Counted from the stretch's first letter, positions 9,189-20,026 are shown. The stretch: 64,000 nt of DNA from Marinomonas sp. SBI8L (GCF_001624705.1 NZ_JSEO01000001.1:284307-348306), one strand, 5' to 3'. Notes: a model not told the origin generated them from the sequence alone. Program-made: numbers and translations.

Positions 9189-10217
9189 CTAATTTAAATC
9201 GTTTGGCAATTGATAATTAAAATGCTCATATGCCTTCTTTGTAACCTGTCGCCCTCTTGGCGTACGAATCACAAATCCTTGCTGAATTAGGTAAGGCTCG
9301 ATCACATCTTCGATGGTATCTTTATCCTCCCCAACAGCAGCAGAAATACTGTCCAGACCTACCGGTCTTCCTTCAAACTTCTCTATCATAGTCAATAACA
9401 TACGTCGATCTAAGTGATCAAACCCTTGAGTATCTACACTTAACATATCTAAGGCACGCTGAGCAACTTCTTGGGCCACTATTTCATAGCCACCAACTTG
9501 AGCAACATCCCTGACTCGACGCAACAAGCGGTTTGCAATTCTAGGCGTCCCCCTTGCTCTACGAGCAATTTCGAAGCTACCTGAAGCATCCATATTCAAC
9601 CCCATCTTTTCAGATGAACGAGAGACTATAGTTGTTAACGACTGAACATCATAAAACTCAAGTCTTTGCACTATACCGAATCTATCTCTTAAGGGAGATG
9701 TCAATAAACCAGCGCGAGTTGTTGCTCCGACCAAGGTAAAAGCAGGAAGTTCAATTTTAATAGAGCGAGCAGCAGGACCTTCACCTATCATAATATCCAG
9801 CTGATAATCCTCCATCGCAGGATAAAGCACCTCTTCAACCGCTGGACTTAAACGATGTATTTCATCGATAAACAGCACATCACCTTCACTAAGGTTTGTC
9901 AAAAGAGCAGCTAAATCACCAGCACGTTCAAGCACAGGACCAGAGGTCGTTTTAATTTCAACCCCCATTTCATTGGCAATAATATTAGCCAAAGTTGTTT
10001 TCCCTAACCCAGGCGGCCCAAAGATAAGACAATGATCTAAAGGCTCTTCCCGTTGCTTCGCAGCCTGAATAAAGATATCCATTTGCTCTCTAACAACTGG
10101 CTGACCAATATATTCGTCCAACATTTTTGGACGAATTGCTCTATCAATATGCGACTCGGACCCTGAAAGCTCTATAGCATCAGATTCAGCACTAATTATT
10201 CTATCGGATTCAATCAT
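9189..10217 (-). CDS. ruvB: Holliday junction branch migration ATPase RuvB
   Basis: The 342-residue protein has Walker [10 protein letters not shown], Walker [10 protein letters not shown], sensor 1 GATTRAG, the arginine finger segment DRFG, and the C-terminal winged helix with RTPRGR. RuvB hexamers drive branch migration with RuvA. It lies 9 bases downstream of ruvA and 9 bases upstream of tolQ, so repair and Tol genes may share a transcript. Confidence 0.98.
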   Translation of the reverse strand: MIESDRIISAESDAIELSGSESHIDRAIRPKMLDEYIGQPVVREQMDIFIQAAKQREEPLDHCLIFGPPGLGKTTLANIIANEMGVEIKTTSGPVLERAGDLAALLTNLSEGDVLFIDEIHRLSPAVEEVLYPAMEDYQLDIMIGEGPAARSIKIELPAFTLVGATTRAGLLTSPLRDRFGIVQRLEFYDVQSLTTIVSRSSEKMGLNMDASGSFEIARRARGTPRIANRLLRRVRDVAQVGGYEIVAQEVAQRALDMLSVDTQGFDHLDRRMLLTMIEKFEGRPVGLDSISAAVGEDKDTIEDVIEPYLIQQGFVIRTPRGRQVTKKAYEHFNYQLPNDLN

Positions 10218-10226
10218 ATTCAGAAT

Positions 10227-10826
10227 CTACTTAAGCATGCTTTTTAAAGCAGACTTTATCACCTGCTCACTACTATCAGATGACACAGGCACCTTCGCAA
10301 TGGCTTTTGCTGCTTCTTGTGGTTTGTAACCAAGAGCGACCAAGGCCGCTTCCGCTTCTTGCCTTGGATCCGTTTGCACTTGCCTTAAAACTTCTGGCGT
10401 CGCAAATAGATCCTGCTTTGCAGCTTGACCAAGCTTATCTCTCAACTCAATAATCAAGCGCTCTGCTGTTTTTTTACCAACACCTGGTATACGTGTGAGT
10501 GCCGTCACATCTGAATCTTGAACATTAGCGATTAACTCATCACTCGACATGCTAGATAACACGCTAAGCGCCATCTTAGGGCCCACTCCATTAACTTTAA
10601 TTAAAATACGAAACAAGGCTCTTTCATCTTTCCCTTTAAAGCCATAAAGGCTTTGAGAGTCTTCTTTTACTTGAAAATGCGTATAAAGCGTGACTTTTTC
10701 ACCTATGGCAGGTAGCTCATAGAAAGTCGTCATTGAAGCAGTTAATTCATAACCCACACCATTCACATCTAACATTAATTCTGGCGGTACTTTTTCTACC
10801 AAATAACCTACTAAACGACCTATCAC
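10227..10826 (-). CDS. ruvA: Holliday junction DNA-binding protein RuvA
   Basis: The 199-residue protein has the N-terminal OB fold starting [12 protein letters not shown], two helix-hairpin-helix motifs ([10 protein letters not shown] and [12 protein letters not shown]), and a C-terminal RuvB-binding domain. It starts with GTG at 10826, which overlaps the ruvC stop as GTGA. Confidence 0.98.
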   Translation of the reverse strand: MIGRLVGYLVEKVPPELMLDVNGVGYELTASMTTFYELPAIGEKVTLYTHFQVKEDSQSLYGFKGKDERALFRILIKVNGVGPKMALSVLSSMSSDELIANVQDSDVTALTRIPGVGKKTAERLIIELRDKLGQAAKQDLFATPEVLRQVQTDPRQEAEAALVALGYKPQEAAKAIAKVPVSSDSSEQVIKSALKSMLK

Positions 10827-11374
10827 TTAAGATTCCTTATATCTAATTCTGACCAACGCTTACCGGATCTTGCTGCTCTCTTACCAACACCATATTCTAG
10901 CCCCGAAGAAGTACGTGTATGAGCGTGACACATTGCAATTGCCAACGCATCAGCGGCATCAGCTTGAGGCGCTTTCTCTAACTTAAGCAACAGTTGAACC
11001 ATTTGCTGGACTTGCTCTTTATCTGCACTCCCACTACCCACAACAGATTGCTTCACACGCTTAGCGGCATACTCTGAAACAGGTAAGCCAGCCATTGCCG
11101 CAGCCACAATAGCTGCACCTCTTGCTTGACCAAGTTTTAATGCGGAATTAGCATTTTTTGCAAGAAACACTTCTTCAATAGCAAATTCTTGAGGTCGATA
11201 ACGAGACAAGAGTTCACTAACATTGGTATAAATATTTTTCAAACGTTCTGCCAGAACATCATCAGGCAACCTAATACAGCCACTATCAACATATTGGATT
11301 TGCCGCCCTTGCACATCAATAATGCCAAAGCCAGTAATACGGGAGCCTGGATCAATCGCTAAAATTCGAGTCAA
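10823..11374 (-). CDS. ruvC: Holliday junction endonuclease RuvC
   Basis: RuvC resolves Holliday junctions. The protein contains [14 protein letters not shown] with the first catalytic Asp, the [10 protein letters not shown] segment with the central acidic residue, and the C-terminal DAADALAIA with the last two catalytic Asps. I prefer the TTG at 11374. It gives the canonical [10 protein letters not shown] start with GAGG seven bases upstream. A GTG at 11380 is possible but too close to that site. The final residues overlap ruvA. No yebC lies between this gene and aspS, although yebC is usually found there. Confidence 0.95.
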   Translation of the reverse strand: MTRILAIDPGSRITGFGIIDVQGRQIQYVDSGCIRLPDDVLAERLKNIYTNVSELLSRYRPQEFAIEEVFLAKNANSALKLGQARGAAIVAAAMAGLPVSEYAAKRVKQSVVGSGSADKEQVQQMVQLLLKLEKAPQADAADALAIAMCHAHTRTSSGLEYGVGKRAARSGKRWSELDIRNLK

Positions 11375-11458
11375 AAACACACCTCAAGGACCCATTAATT
11401 TAACTGTATATTTCAACAGTATGACCTTTAAGATTCAACCGCATTTCACTATTAAATC

Positions 11459-11482
11459 AAAAAAAAGGCCGCATAAGCGGCC
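11459..11482 (-). terminator. Rho-independent terminator of aspS
   Basis: The 6-bp GC stem GGCCGC/GCGGCC with an ATAA loop (11467-11482) is followed on the minus strand by a run of T residues (11466-11459). It separates aspS transcription from ruvC, whose own promoter must lie in 11381-11458. Confidence 0.85.
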
Positions 11483-11508
11483 CTTTTCTTAAAATTCGTC
11501 TAAAAACC

Positions 11509-13278
11509 TTATTCTACAACAGGTTTACGCACACGAATGCTCAACTCTTTTAGTTGCTTCTCACTTACCTCACCAGGTGCTTGCGTCAATAGACATGTTG
11601 CACTTTGCGTTTTAGGGAAAGCAATAACATCACGGATAGAGGCTGAACCTGTCATCAACATAACAAGACGATCTAGACCGAAAGCTAAACCACCATGTGG
11701 CGGCGCGCCAAACTTAAGCGCATCAAGTAAGAAACCAAACTTCTCTTCTTGCTCTGCTTCATCAATATTTAGCAACTCAAATACAGTTTGCTGCATATCA
11801 CTTTGGTGAATACGAATAGAACCACCGCCAAGCTCAGTACCATTTAGTACCATGTCATAAGCTTGAGACAAAGCAGTTAATGGATTAGCTTTTAGCTCTT
11901 CTACAGAACATGATGGCGCTGTAAACGGATGGTGAATAGCTGTAATACCGCCATCAGAAGTCTCTTCAAACATTGGGAAGTCAACAACCCATAGAGGCGC
12001 CCACTCACAAGTATATAGTTCAAGATCTTCACCAAGCTTACAACGTAAAGCACCTAGTGCTTCATTAACCACTTTTTCAGAATCAGAACCGAAGAAGATC
12101 AAATCGCCATCTTGCGCATCTAAACGCTCAAGCAATTGTTGACGAACTTCAACCGGAAGGAATTTAACAATAGGAGACTGCAAACCTTCTTCAAGGTTAG
12201 ATTTGTCATTAACCTTGATGTAAGCCAACCCTTTAGCACCATAGATACCAACATACTTAGTATAAGCATCGATTTGTTTACGAGTAAGCGCATTACCACC
12301 AGGCACTTTAAGTGCAGCTACACGACCCTTAGGGTCAACCGCTGGACCAGAGAACACTTTAAAATCAACATTTTCCATCAAATCAGAAACTGTCACGATT
12401 TTTAAAGGAATACGTAAATCAGGCTTATCACTACCATATGTCTCCATCGCTTCAGCGTATGGCATAGTAGGGAAAGCCCCTAGATCTACATTCAATAGTT
12501 GCTTAAACAAACCTACAACCATTTCTTCTGTCATAGACATAATTTCTTTCTCACCCATGAAGGATGTCTCAATGTCTACTTGAGTAAATTCTGGCTGACG
12601 GTCAGCACGCAAATCTTCATCACGGAAGCACTTTGCAATTTGATAATAACGATCAAAACCAGACACCATTAATAGTTGCTTAAACAACTGTGGCGACTGA
12701 GGCAAAGCAAAGAAGTTACCTTCTTGGGTACGACTTGGCACAAGATAGTCGCGCGCACCTTCAGGTGTTGCACGAGTCAAAATTGGCGTTTCAATATCTA
12801 GGAAGCCATTATCATCTAAATAATTACGCAGCACGGATGTCACTTTAGAACGGAAACGCATTTTTGCTTGCACTTCAGGGCGACGTAGATCAACAAAACG
12901 ATTTTTAAGTCGAATGTCTTCACCAACTGACTGGTGCTCATCCAACTGGAATGGAGGTGTTTGCGCAGCGTTAAGAATTTCCAAAGAAGTACCAAGCACT
13001 TCAATCTCACCTGTCGTCATATTTGGATTAACTGTACCTTCAGGACGAGCACGTACTAAACCAGTCAACTTAACTACGTATTCATTACGAACACTGTCAG
13101 CTAGTGCAAAGCTATCAGCACGATCAGGATCAAAAACAACTTGAGTAATACCTTCACGGTCACGTACATCTAGAAAGATTACGCCACCATGGTCACGACG
13201 GCGATGAACCCAACCGCATAGTGTAATTTCTTGAGAAATGTTTGAAGCATTTAATTCGCCGCAATAATGACTGCGCAT
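11509..13278 (-). CDS. aspS: Aspartyl-tRNA synthetase
   Basis: The 589-residue protein matches E. coli AspRS in length. It has an N-terminal OB-fold anticodon-binding domain with [11 protein letters not shown]. The class II core includes motif 2 ([20 protein letters not shown]), the GAD insertion domain (about 290-420), and motif 3 ([12 protein letters not shown]). It charges tRNA-Asp. The gene stands alone with its own terminator, and its promoter should lie in the 340 bases upstream. Confidence 0.98.
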   Translation of the reverse strand: MRSHYCGELNASNISQEITLCGWVHRRRDHGGVIFLDVRDREGITQVVFDPDRADSFALADSVRNEYVVKLTGLVRARPEGTVNPNMTTGEIEVLGTSLEILNAAQTPPFQLDEHQSVGEDIRLKNRFVDLRRPEVQAKMRFRSKVTSVLRNYLDDNGFLDIETPILTRATPEGARDYLVPSRTQEGNFFALPQSPQLFKQLLMVSGFDRYYQIAKCFRDEDLRADRQPEFTQVDIETSFMGEKEIMSMTEEMVVGLFKQLLNVDLGAFPTMPYAEAMETYGSDKPDLRIPLKIVTVSDLMENVDFKVFSGPAVDPKGRVAALKVPGGNALTRKQIDAYTKYVGIYGAKGLAYIKVNDKSNLEEGLQSPIVKFLPVEVRQQLLERLDAQDGDLIFFGSDSEKVVNEALGALRCKLGEDLELYTCEWAPLWVVDFPMFEETSDGGITAIHHPFTAPSCSVEELKANPLTALSQAYDMVLNGTELGGGSIRIHQSDMQQTVFELLNIDEAEQEEKFGFLLDALKFGAPPHGGLAFGLDRLVMLMTGSASIRDVIAFPKTQSATCLLTQAPGEVSEKQLKELSIRVRKPVVE

Positions 13279-13618
13279 AATTCTAATTCCTGTTACTTAC
13301 TAAGTAAGAGATTCTTCTTCTCCTTGTTGTTTATAAAACCGTCTTTTTTAAAGGTTTTTATGATGATTTAGAGTCCAAAACCAACAACAAGAAGTACTAA
13401 TATATTTTTAAGGCCCAGCATTATATGCGATCAGCTCTCGACACTCTAGGATTTATGAAAAAAACCTAGATAGAATTTAATTAACCCTAGAAACTCCCGC
13501 CCTAAAAACCTTACACTTTTTTACATAATGAAAACAAAACACCCATGGTATTGGATATAACGAATATGAATACTCTATATTCTAACCACCCGACTCTGAG
13601 CTAGATTAAGGACATTGA
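13279..13618. other. Intergenic region between divergent aspS and the OmpA-like gene
   Basis: This 340-base AT-rich stretch must carry the aspS promoter (minus strand) and that of the OmpA-like gene (plus strand). An imperfect hairpin (aaaacc at 13335-13340, ggtttt at 13353-13358) is visible. I see no ORF with a ribosome site and no RNA gene that I recognise. Confidence 0.5.
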
Positions 13619-14257
13619 ATGAGAAAAATGCTATGGATAGTCATTTTATCTAGCTTTATGGTGGAAACCAGCTTTGCTGAAAGGCTATTTGGCAAGGATA
13701 TTAGTCAGCGTTTTAAAGATTTGGACAAAGACGGCGTCATCGCCATACGAGATAAATGCCCAAACACCCCACCTAACTCTAAAGTTGATAATTTTGGCTG
13801 CTCCATTGCCAAACATTTAAGTAATTCGATAGAAAAAAAAGTCAAACTCGACGTTCGTTTCGAAACAAGTAAACATCAGCTAAAGGACAGTGAATTAAAA
13901 GGCATCTTAAAACTAGGTAAATTTTTGCAAGAATTTAAAACAACAGATGTTGTTATAGAGGGCCATACAGACTCTCAAGGTGATGAGGAAAAAAACCTAG
14001 TGCTCTCTCAAAACAGAGCCAATGCTATCAAACAAGCATTAGTTGAAAAATTCACCATTGCACCCAAGCGTATAAAAGCAATTGGCTATGGTGAAAGCCA
14101 ACCCATTGCTGATAATCAAACAGAAAATGGCCGCGCAACTAACCGCCGAGTAACAGCGGAAGTTAGCCATATTAATGTCAAAGAGTTAAAGCTAACGGAA
14201 AAACGCTGGACGATTTATACAGTTGATTCAACCGAGTTTAATAGTTTAAACATTTAA
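13619..14257 (+). CDS. Exported OmpA-like protein with thrombospondin-3-like calcium motif
   Basis: The 212-residue protein has a signal peptide ending near residue 20 (TSFA). A short acidic stretch follows, DLDKDGVIAIRDKCPNTP, like the DxDxDG calcium repeats before OmpA domains. Next is an OmpA/MotB peptidoglycan-binding domain (about 75-190) with the motif IEGHTDSQGDEEKN and the NGRATNRRV end. The C-terminal 20 residues are extra. There is no lipobox and no clear beta-barrel, so it is probably periplasmic and wall-bound. AAGGA precedes the ATG. It lies between aspS and the T6SS, on the opposite strand to both. A T6SS link is possible but nothing in the protein demands it. Confidence 0.8.
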   Translation: MRKMLWIVILSSFMVETSFAERLFGKDISQRFKDLDKDGVIAIRDKCPNTPPNSKVDNFGCSIAKHLSNSIEKKVKLDVRFETSKHQLKDSELKGILKLGKFLQEFKTTDVVIEGHTDSQGDEEKNLVLSQNRANAIKQALVEKFTIAPKRIKAIGYGESQPIADNQTENGRATNRRVTAEVSHINVKELKLTEKRWTIYTVDSTEFNSLNI

Positions 14258-14345
14258 CCTCCCCTTTTATTAATTTTTTATGACAGTTAATACCAACTGA
14301 CTTTCACTTTCTATACTTAACCCATCTCACAATTTTAGGTTATGT

Positions 14346-15119
14346 ATGACAAGACCACTTTATATTTACCTTTCAGTCCTCAGTTTTTTGACAGCATTTA
14401 CTCATCAATTATCTGCAGAAGAGCTTCTAGTTGCCAAAATTTGTCCTGTTCAGGCAGAAGTCAAATCCAGTTCAACTCACTTGGGCATATTGGCATTCTC
14501 TAAAGCGTGGTTTCACAGTAGCCGCAGCCAAGCAAGCTATATAGCAACAGATAATGCCACAGGTGTTGGTTTAGAAATTCACTTTTTCTCTAACATAAAC
14601 GGGCAAATAAGTGGTCGCAATCAAGCGCAATGCGACAAATATCGCATGCTCCAAGTTAGAAAAAGCAACATTAATTTAGTCAATGAAAATATCAACCAAC
14701 TGGATATCCCACCAGAAAATACAGAACCCTTTTATGATGGAGAAAACCTAGAGCATGGCCGGGGCAACCATTACACCCCCCTTGATGACACAGATAAACC
14801 TTGGGAAGGCCAAGTACAGAGAAGCTCTACCCTAGCTATCTATGATACACCTTATATTTCAGATGCTTATGGCGTAGAAGGTGAAGATATTACAATTATG
14901 TTTGAAACATGCGTTGTATGCGAACGAGAAAATAGTTATGACCAGTTACTCTCTTGTGGACAATGGGGCTATACAAGAGAGTATCTTGGCGGTATGACAG
15001 GTTGGACCGAGCCAGAGTTTATTCCTGTGAGTTGTAATAATGTAGCCAGTGATATTTTTAAAAATACGATCGAATATAATGAATCATTAAGCTATCACTA
15101 TTGGATCAATTGGCGTTAA
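14346..15119 (+). CDS. Secreted protein of unknown function
   Basis: I do not recognise this 257-residue protein. It has a signal peptide ending near residue 24 (LSA). The mature part is polar, with Cys residues in KICPV, QAQCDKY, TCVVCERE, LSCGQWG and VSCNN, so disulfides are likely after export. An acidic, proline-containing middle (about 115-165) looks unstructured. It lies 88 bases after the OmpA-like gene and converges with vasL, with 30 bases between the stops. It could be co-transcribed with the OmpA-like gene. Confidence 0.7.
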   Translation: MTRPLYIYLSVLSFLTAFTHQLSAEELLVAKICPVQAEVKSSSTHLGILAFSKAWFHSSRSQASYIATDNATGVGLEIHFFSNINGQISGRNQAQCDKYRMLQVRKSNINLVNENINQLDIPPENTEPFYDGENLEHGRGNHYTPLDDTDKPWEGQVQRSSTLAIYDTPYISDAYGVEGEDITIMFETCVVCERENSYDQLLSCGQWGYTREYLGGMTGWTEPEFIPVSCNNVASDIFKNTIEYNESLSYHYWINWR

Positions 15120-15149
15120 TAACAAAAAATGCAATTAAACCAAGTTTCA

Positions 15150-16403
15150 CTAATGATTCTTCTTACCTTCAACTTTGTTTTCAAGTAACGCAATTTTAAG
15201 GTTTAACGCTTTTAAGTTATAAAGAAGCTTATCCAATTCAAGTTGCGATGATTCAAGTTTTCCTTGTTCAATTAACTCTTCAATATACATGGCCCTCCCG
15301 TAAACAGGAGATAGGCTAATCGCATAATCTTCCATCTTTTTAGCTAATACTTTTGCTTGATCGTATCTATCACTTTCAACCATCAAGTTAATATTAGCTG
15401 CGTTTGTTCTAGCACGACTAAAGCGCTGATACTGTGTATCAACAACAGCCAACATATCAGCCTTCCAACTTTCTAAAGTTGCAACATCCCCTTGCAAAGA
15501 CTCATCACCAGGATAAAGCCCTTGCAAAGTAGCCTCTAAACCTAGAGCCTGCCTCAAATCTTCGGTAACTTTTTTATCCATTAATGCCAAAGAACGATCA
15601 AGGTAAAAAGCAGAAATTTCCTCTTTTTTGGTCGCAAAATCACCAAAATCAATAATTAAAGGTAAATTATTAATAAATTCTGGTTGCATGACTTTAGGGA
15701 TTGTTTGCTCCACACTTACTACAGAGTTTGGGGTATCCAAATTTTGCTTGAGGTATGCAAAGCCAAATGTTGCTATAACAGCTAAACTTGCCCCACCAAA
15801 ATAGGGAAGTATTTTTTGCTTCCAACTCAACTTAGCTGCAACTTCAATCGTTTTAGGTTGAGCAATCTCAGCATTAGTTTCAAGTTTGTCGATATATTCA
15901 AAAATAGTAAACGCTATCATATCCAAATCTGGCACCTGATCGGGCTGGAGCAGACTAAATTGATTATGCAAACTGTGACAAGCCCTTTCACAACGATATA
16001 AATCTCTAAGCTGCTTCACGCTTGGATTCAAAGACCGTATTTCTGGTCCTATTTTCCCAACCATCCAGGTGAGAAGCTCGGATCGTCTTATTGCAGGGAA
16101 CGCCGAATTAGCACCAAACTTTTTTATCACAGCAGCTTGTAGCTCTAAACCAACCGCTAAACCACTTAGGCCTTGTGTCTTAATTGCTGCCACTGTGTAA
16201 TAAACAGCCACCAGTAAATCAACACCTTCACTTGCACCTATCTGCTCACATAACTTCCTAACATTATCCCAATCTGTGCCACCAGCCAGAGGAACATTCC
16301 TACGATTAATTTCAGACCTAATTTGTTGATAAACAGATGAGTCTCTTAAAAGGCTTTCATCAGAAACAAGACGAAATTGATGTAAATCCGAAAAAAACAA
16401 CAT
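15150..16403 (-). CDS. vasL: T6SS protein VasL (TssA-like, ImpA N-terminal domain)
   Basis: The 417-residue protein has an N-terminal ImpA-like domain (about 1-130) with the WDNVRKLCEQ region, a membrane helix near residues 205-222, and a helical C-terminal VasL-type domain (about 270-410). Such membrane-anchored TssA-like proteins (TagA/VasL class) contact or cap the growing sheath at the far membrane. Position as the last gene of a Vibrio-type cluster supports the call. A perfect hairpin lies between this gene and tssM. Confidence 0.85.
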   Translation of the reverse strand: MLFFSDLHQFRLVSDESLLRDSSVYQQIRSEINRRNVPLAGGTDWDNVRKLCEQIGASEGVDLLVAVYYTVAAIKTQGLSGLAVGLELQAAVIKKFGANSAFPAIRRSELLTWMVGKIGPEIRSLNPSVKQLRDLYRCERACHSLHNQFSLLQPDQVPDLDMIAFTIFEYIDKLETNAEIAQPKTIEVAAKLSWKQKILPYFGGASLAVIATFGFAYLKQNLDTPNSVVSVEQTIPKVMQPEFINNLPLIIDFGDFATKKEEISAFYLDRSLALMDKKVTEDLRQALGLEATLQGLYPGDESLQGDVATLESWKADMLAVVDTQYQRFSRARTNAANINLMVESDRYDQAKVLAKKMEDYAISLSPVYGRAMYIEELIEQGKLESSQLELDKLLYNLKALNLKIALLENKVEGKKNH

Positions 16404-16424
16404 ACTAACTAATAATCCCTTAAG

Positions 16425-16453
16425 TCTGATGGAGCAAAATTTGCTCCATCAGA
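16425..16453. repeat. Perfect 14-bp hairpin between tssM and vasL
   Basis: The arms at 16425-16438 and 16440-16453 are perfect reverse complements around one central base. No T tract follows on the minus strand, so it is more likely an mRNA-stabilising or processing hairpin, or an operator, than a full terminator. It would uncouple vasL expression from tssM. Confidence 0.7.
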
Positions 16454-16462
16454 TATCGCTTT

Positions 16463-19400
16463 TTAATAAAGTGTTTTTGATAACTTGAATGATTTGAATA
16501 GAGATGAGGTGAATGGATTAGAGTCCGCATCTGAGTGCAATCGATAAATCGCGTAGCCTCCACTTAGGTTAAAGCGGTAATCGACACTTGTCGCACTAGC
16601 CCCAACGACTTCCCCTTTCTCCAACAGTCTGAAAAAGGCCCAAGCACCTTGGATAGCAATACTACGAGGAGAAGCATTCACTTGAGTTGGCACAAAGGTA
16701 AGCTTAGAAGAGGTACCTTCTCTCAAAGTATTAGGCCAAACCAGCTCAACTGTTTTCTTAGGTCCATGAGAATACCCCACATATTGACCATCCACATTGA
16801 TAACACTTCTGCGTTTATTCGAACTTAGCTCAACAGGCTCTAAAGAGAACTTAACATCTAGAATCCCCTTATTCTGGAAGAATGCCTGCTGAATACGCTT
16901 CGCTTCTTCAAGTTGCTCTAAAACATCTTTTCTAATTAAGGATTGTTCACCAGAGTTAGCTGACAAACCTAGATTTTCATCCATGAACATTTTCAGCTGA
17001 TTGTTGTAAAACTGGTTCAAGGTACCTTCAGGTGCAAAGAAGTCTTCAAAGTCTTGCAAAGAAACATCTTTTTTAGCTTCAGGATCGAAAGGATAACGAT
17101 TTGCAAACTTACTATCGAATTTGGAATACACATCTTTAAACCATCTTACCTCAAGATGCTTAACCGCCTCTTGCTTCACAACATACCAGCTCTCAGTAGC
17201 AAGCTTTCCAACCATAGCATCTAAAGGTTTTGGCAAACCTGACGCAATACGCTGCACAGTATAAATAGGATCAGCATTTTTAAGCGTTAGCCTATCTTTA
17301 GTAGCATCCAATGCAGCTTTCCCCATGTCTGGTGCATTTTGAATAGCAGTCAAATAAGTCTGCAATTGAGCCACAGCCTCCATAACTTCTTCCATATAAG
17401 CTGGCTGCCCTTCTCTCTCATCCAATAGAGAGTTGAGCTCAGCAAATGGATTGTTAACTGCTGCTGCAACTTGATACTTAGGCGCCTTCATCAAATCAAT
17501 ACGTTCAGCATCATTCTCTGGCAATTCAGGGAATAGCTGAGTATTACTTTCAATAGCTGCCAACATTCTTGAGAAAGGCTGCATACTGCCAGTTAGGTTA
17601 TCTAATACTTGAACTGCATCATTGATATCAGAAAAGTATTTAATATCGATAGCATTAATAGCCGCTCGCCAAGTATTGGTGTAATCAGAGACATATTGAT
17701 CTCGAATTTTTTCACGTAACACTTGCTTATCAGCCGTACTAAATTCGGCTACTTCACTTTGACCAAGTACCCAACTATCAATCAAAGCTAGCTCAGCAAC
17801 TGACTCAGATTGAGGTAAAAAGTACTTCTCAAAACCTTTACTGGTGAGTAATTGAGAAACAAGTAAGTTCTCGGTATTAATTACCCTTTCTTGGAAAACA
17901 ATATCAAACACAGGCCCTATCGCATGTTTCACATTTAATGGCGAACCAAGCTCAGTGGATGCATTTTGCTTGAGGTTACGATATACCCTTTCTTCAACTG
18001 GCATGGTGCCAAGATCTGATTGGATTTTTGAAATTAGTGGCTTATGCTTCTTTAATACTTTTTGAGCGTATTTGTCGCCACCATCGCTTAACTCTTCTAA
18101 ATCTATGTGCTTCATAGCGTAATCAAGATGCTGCAACAAAGTTTCCTGAGTTTCCCTGTCGCCCGAATACTCTTTTTGCCAACCTTTGGCAAAGTACTCT
18201 TCAACAAAACCATCACGACGGCCATTCTTATCTGTCATCATTTTATAAACTCTTAAGGCTGCGAGTTTATTGACATCATTTTTTGCACCGGACAAATCTT
18301 TAGCAACCTGATCCATAAGCTCTGGCAAAAACCTATTTTGTAATAAGCTTAGGTAAGTCTCTTCAACTTTAGGTCCAATTAAATGCCCTTGGTATAAGCC
18401 CATATCAGAGATATAAAGCGGTTTCTCCCTGAAAAAACCAAACTCAAGTGTCGCATCACGAATATCATTCAAAGCAGATAAAATATCTTGCTCAGAACGA
18501 ATCATAGAGTCACTGGCATACTTTTCTTTATAGTCATTTACCTTTTTAAGCACCGCATTGGTTTGCTCAATATTTTTTTCATAAAACTGCTGCCAAGAAA
18601 CAGCAAGCAAGCCAGAACTAATGGCACAGACTAAAAATGATAACCAAAGAATACGGCGTTTTTGACGAGCAACCCTGAAGTTGTCTGATGCCAAACCCGC
18701 TTCTGGATAAATAATTTTGGTAAAGAGTTTTTGCGTAAAATAGGTCGTCGAATTTACCGCATTTTGCGCACTATTAATTGAGTGCGTTAAACCATAACGA
18801 CGAGATGCCGCATCAACAAATGCATTGGTCGGTACTCCTTGCTGGAATACCGAGGTGAAGAAAGCGCCACGCACCAAAGGTGATGTCGAGAATTGATCAC
18901 TACCTAAAGCATCGACAAAAAATTGCTTCAGTACATCTTGCATACCTGCCATTTGTCTAGCAAAGCTATAAATTGCCACCTTATCATCACCATCAGGTAA
19001 ACCCTGCATGATAGGTGATAAAGAATCATTGATACGCTCAACAAAACCACCAAACTCAGTTTCAAACTCCTCTATCCAATTATCAAGTTGATTTACTGAT
19101 TCCATGGAGAAGGTAAAACCTAAAACATCCTCACTTTGTGCTCGGGTATATTCGCGGAAAAACGGTTCAAAGCCATGTAACAAATCTAGCTTGGTAAAAG
19201 TGATGTACACAGGCAAACGAGTAGAAAGCGTTTCCATCAACTCACGTAATCTGGCTCTTAAAAGGCTGGCATAAGCACTTCTTTCTGACGCTGTCGCAGT
19301 CGCTAAATGAGCAATATCTAAAGCAAGTACGACACCGTTTAAAGGCCTTCTACTTCGTGTTTTATCTAACCAGTGAACAAAGTTCTGCCATAGACGGCGC

Positions 19401-20014
19401 TCCATTTCACCATCATTACCCTCTTCATCCATGCGCTGAGTTAATAACTCACCATCTGGATCAATCAAAACAGAGTCACTGCCTATCCACCAATCGAATG
19501 AATAAGGGTTTTCACTTTTTTTCCCAGAGGCACGCATTACGCTAGAAAAAACAAATTTCTGGCCAGAGCGATTAATTAAGCTAGTTTTACCGGCATTTTC
19601 TAAGCCTAAAACCAAATACCAAGGCAGAGCATATAAATAATTACGCTTATTTAAGTTCTCCTTCATATTGAGCATCACTTTATCTAGTTCAGTTTCTTGA
19701 CGCTCTTCATATAGCTTGATAGGGTCTTCTTGATAGCTCGCTTCCAAAGCTTTTTCTTGATGGAATACTTTTAAACGACGCCATTGAACTACCCCCCAAA
19801 TAGCAAAGCAGATCAAGGAAAAAATAAAGCTAACGAGACTACGGGCAAAAACTGAAGCAATCGGAAAAGTCTCTTCATACTTTAACCAAGGACCCATCAT
19901 CCAAATAGCAATATTGGTTAAAATAAACAGCAAAAATAACAAAATAGGCATTGCTGATTTTAAACTAGGCAGAATAGCTGCGAAGAGTTTAAGTAAGGGT
20001 TTAAACATATCCAT
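16463..20014 (-). CDS. tssM: T6SS membrane complex subunit TssM (IcmF/VasK)
   Basis: The 1183-residue protein has two N-terminal membrane helices (about 22-42 and 56-76) and a cytoplasmic GTPase-like domain with Walker A GLENAGKTS (137-145). A third membrane helix follows near 460-480, then a large periplasmic region to the C-terminus that binds TssJ. Length and layout are those of TssM, the core of the TssJLM envelope channel. The intact Walker motif suggests that nucleotide binding is kept, as in VasK. It lies 13 bases downstream of tssA. Confidence 0.96.
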   Translation of the reverse strand: MDMFKPLLKLFAAILPSLKSAMPILLFLLFILTNIAIWMMGPWLKYEETFPIASVFARSLVSFIFSLICFAIWGVVQWRRLKVFHQEKALEASYQEDPIKLYEERQETELDKVMLNMKENLNKRNYLYALPWYLVLGLENAGKTSLINRSGQKFVFSSVMRASGKKSENPYSFDWWIGSDSVLIDPDGELLTQRMDEEGNDGEMERRLWQNFVHWLDKTRSRRPLNGVVLALDIAHLATATASERSAYASLLRARLRELMETLSTRLPVYITFTKLDLLHGFEPFFREYTRAQSEDVLGFTFSMESVNQLDNWIEEFETEFGGFVERINDSLSPIMQGLPDGDDKVAIYSFARQMAGMQDVLKQFFVDALGSDQFSTSPLVRGAFFTSVFQQGVPTNAFVDAASRRYGLTHSINSAQNAVNSTTYFTQKLFTKIIYPEAGLASDNFRVARQKRRILWLSFLVCAISSGLLAVSWQQFYEKNIEQTNAVLKKVNDYKEKYASDSMIRSEQDILSALNDIRDATLEFGFFREKPLYISDMGLYQGHLIGPKVEETYLSLLQNRFLPELMDQVAKDLSGAKNDVNKLAALRVYKMMTDKNGRRDGFVEEYFAKGWQKEYSGDRETQETLLQHLDYAMKHIDLEELSDGGDKYAQKVLKKHKPLISKIQSDLGTMPVEERVYRNLKQNASTELGSPLNVKHAIGPVFDIVFQERVINTENLLVSQLLTSKGFEKYFLPQSESVAELALIDSWVLGQSEVAEFSTADKQVLREKIRDQYVSDYTNTWRAAINAIDIKYFSDINDAVQVLDNLTGSMQPFSRMLAAIESNTQLFPELPENDAERIDLMKAPKYQVAAAVNNPFAELNSLLDEREGQPAYMEEVMEAVAQLQTYLTAIQNAPDMGKAALDATKDRLTLKNADPIYTVQRIASGLPKPLDAMVGKLATESWYVVKQEAVKHLEVRWFKDVYSKFDSKFANRYPFDPEAKKDVSLQDFEDFFAPEGTLNQFYNNQLKMFMDENLGLSANSGEQSLIRKDVLEQLEEAKRIQQAFFQNKGILDVKFSLEPVELSSNKRRSVINVDGQYVGYSHGPKKTVELVWPNTLREGTSSKLTFVPTQVNASPRSIAIQGAWAFFRLLEKGEVVGASATSVDYRFNLSGGYAIYRLHSDADSNPFTSSLFKSFKLSKTLY

Positions 20015-20026
20015 GTGTTCCTTTGA

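Noticed and set aside
11537-11809. Plus-strand open frame antisense to aspS
   Set aside because: The minus strand encodes the conserved motif 3 region of AspRS; the antisense frame has no start signal or recognisable protein.
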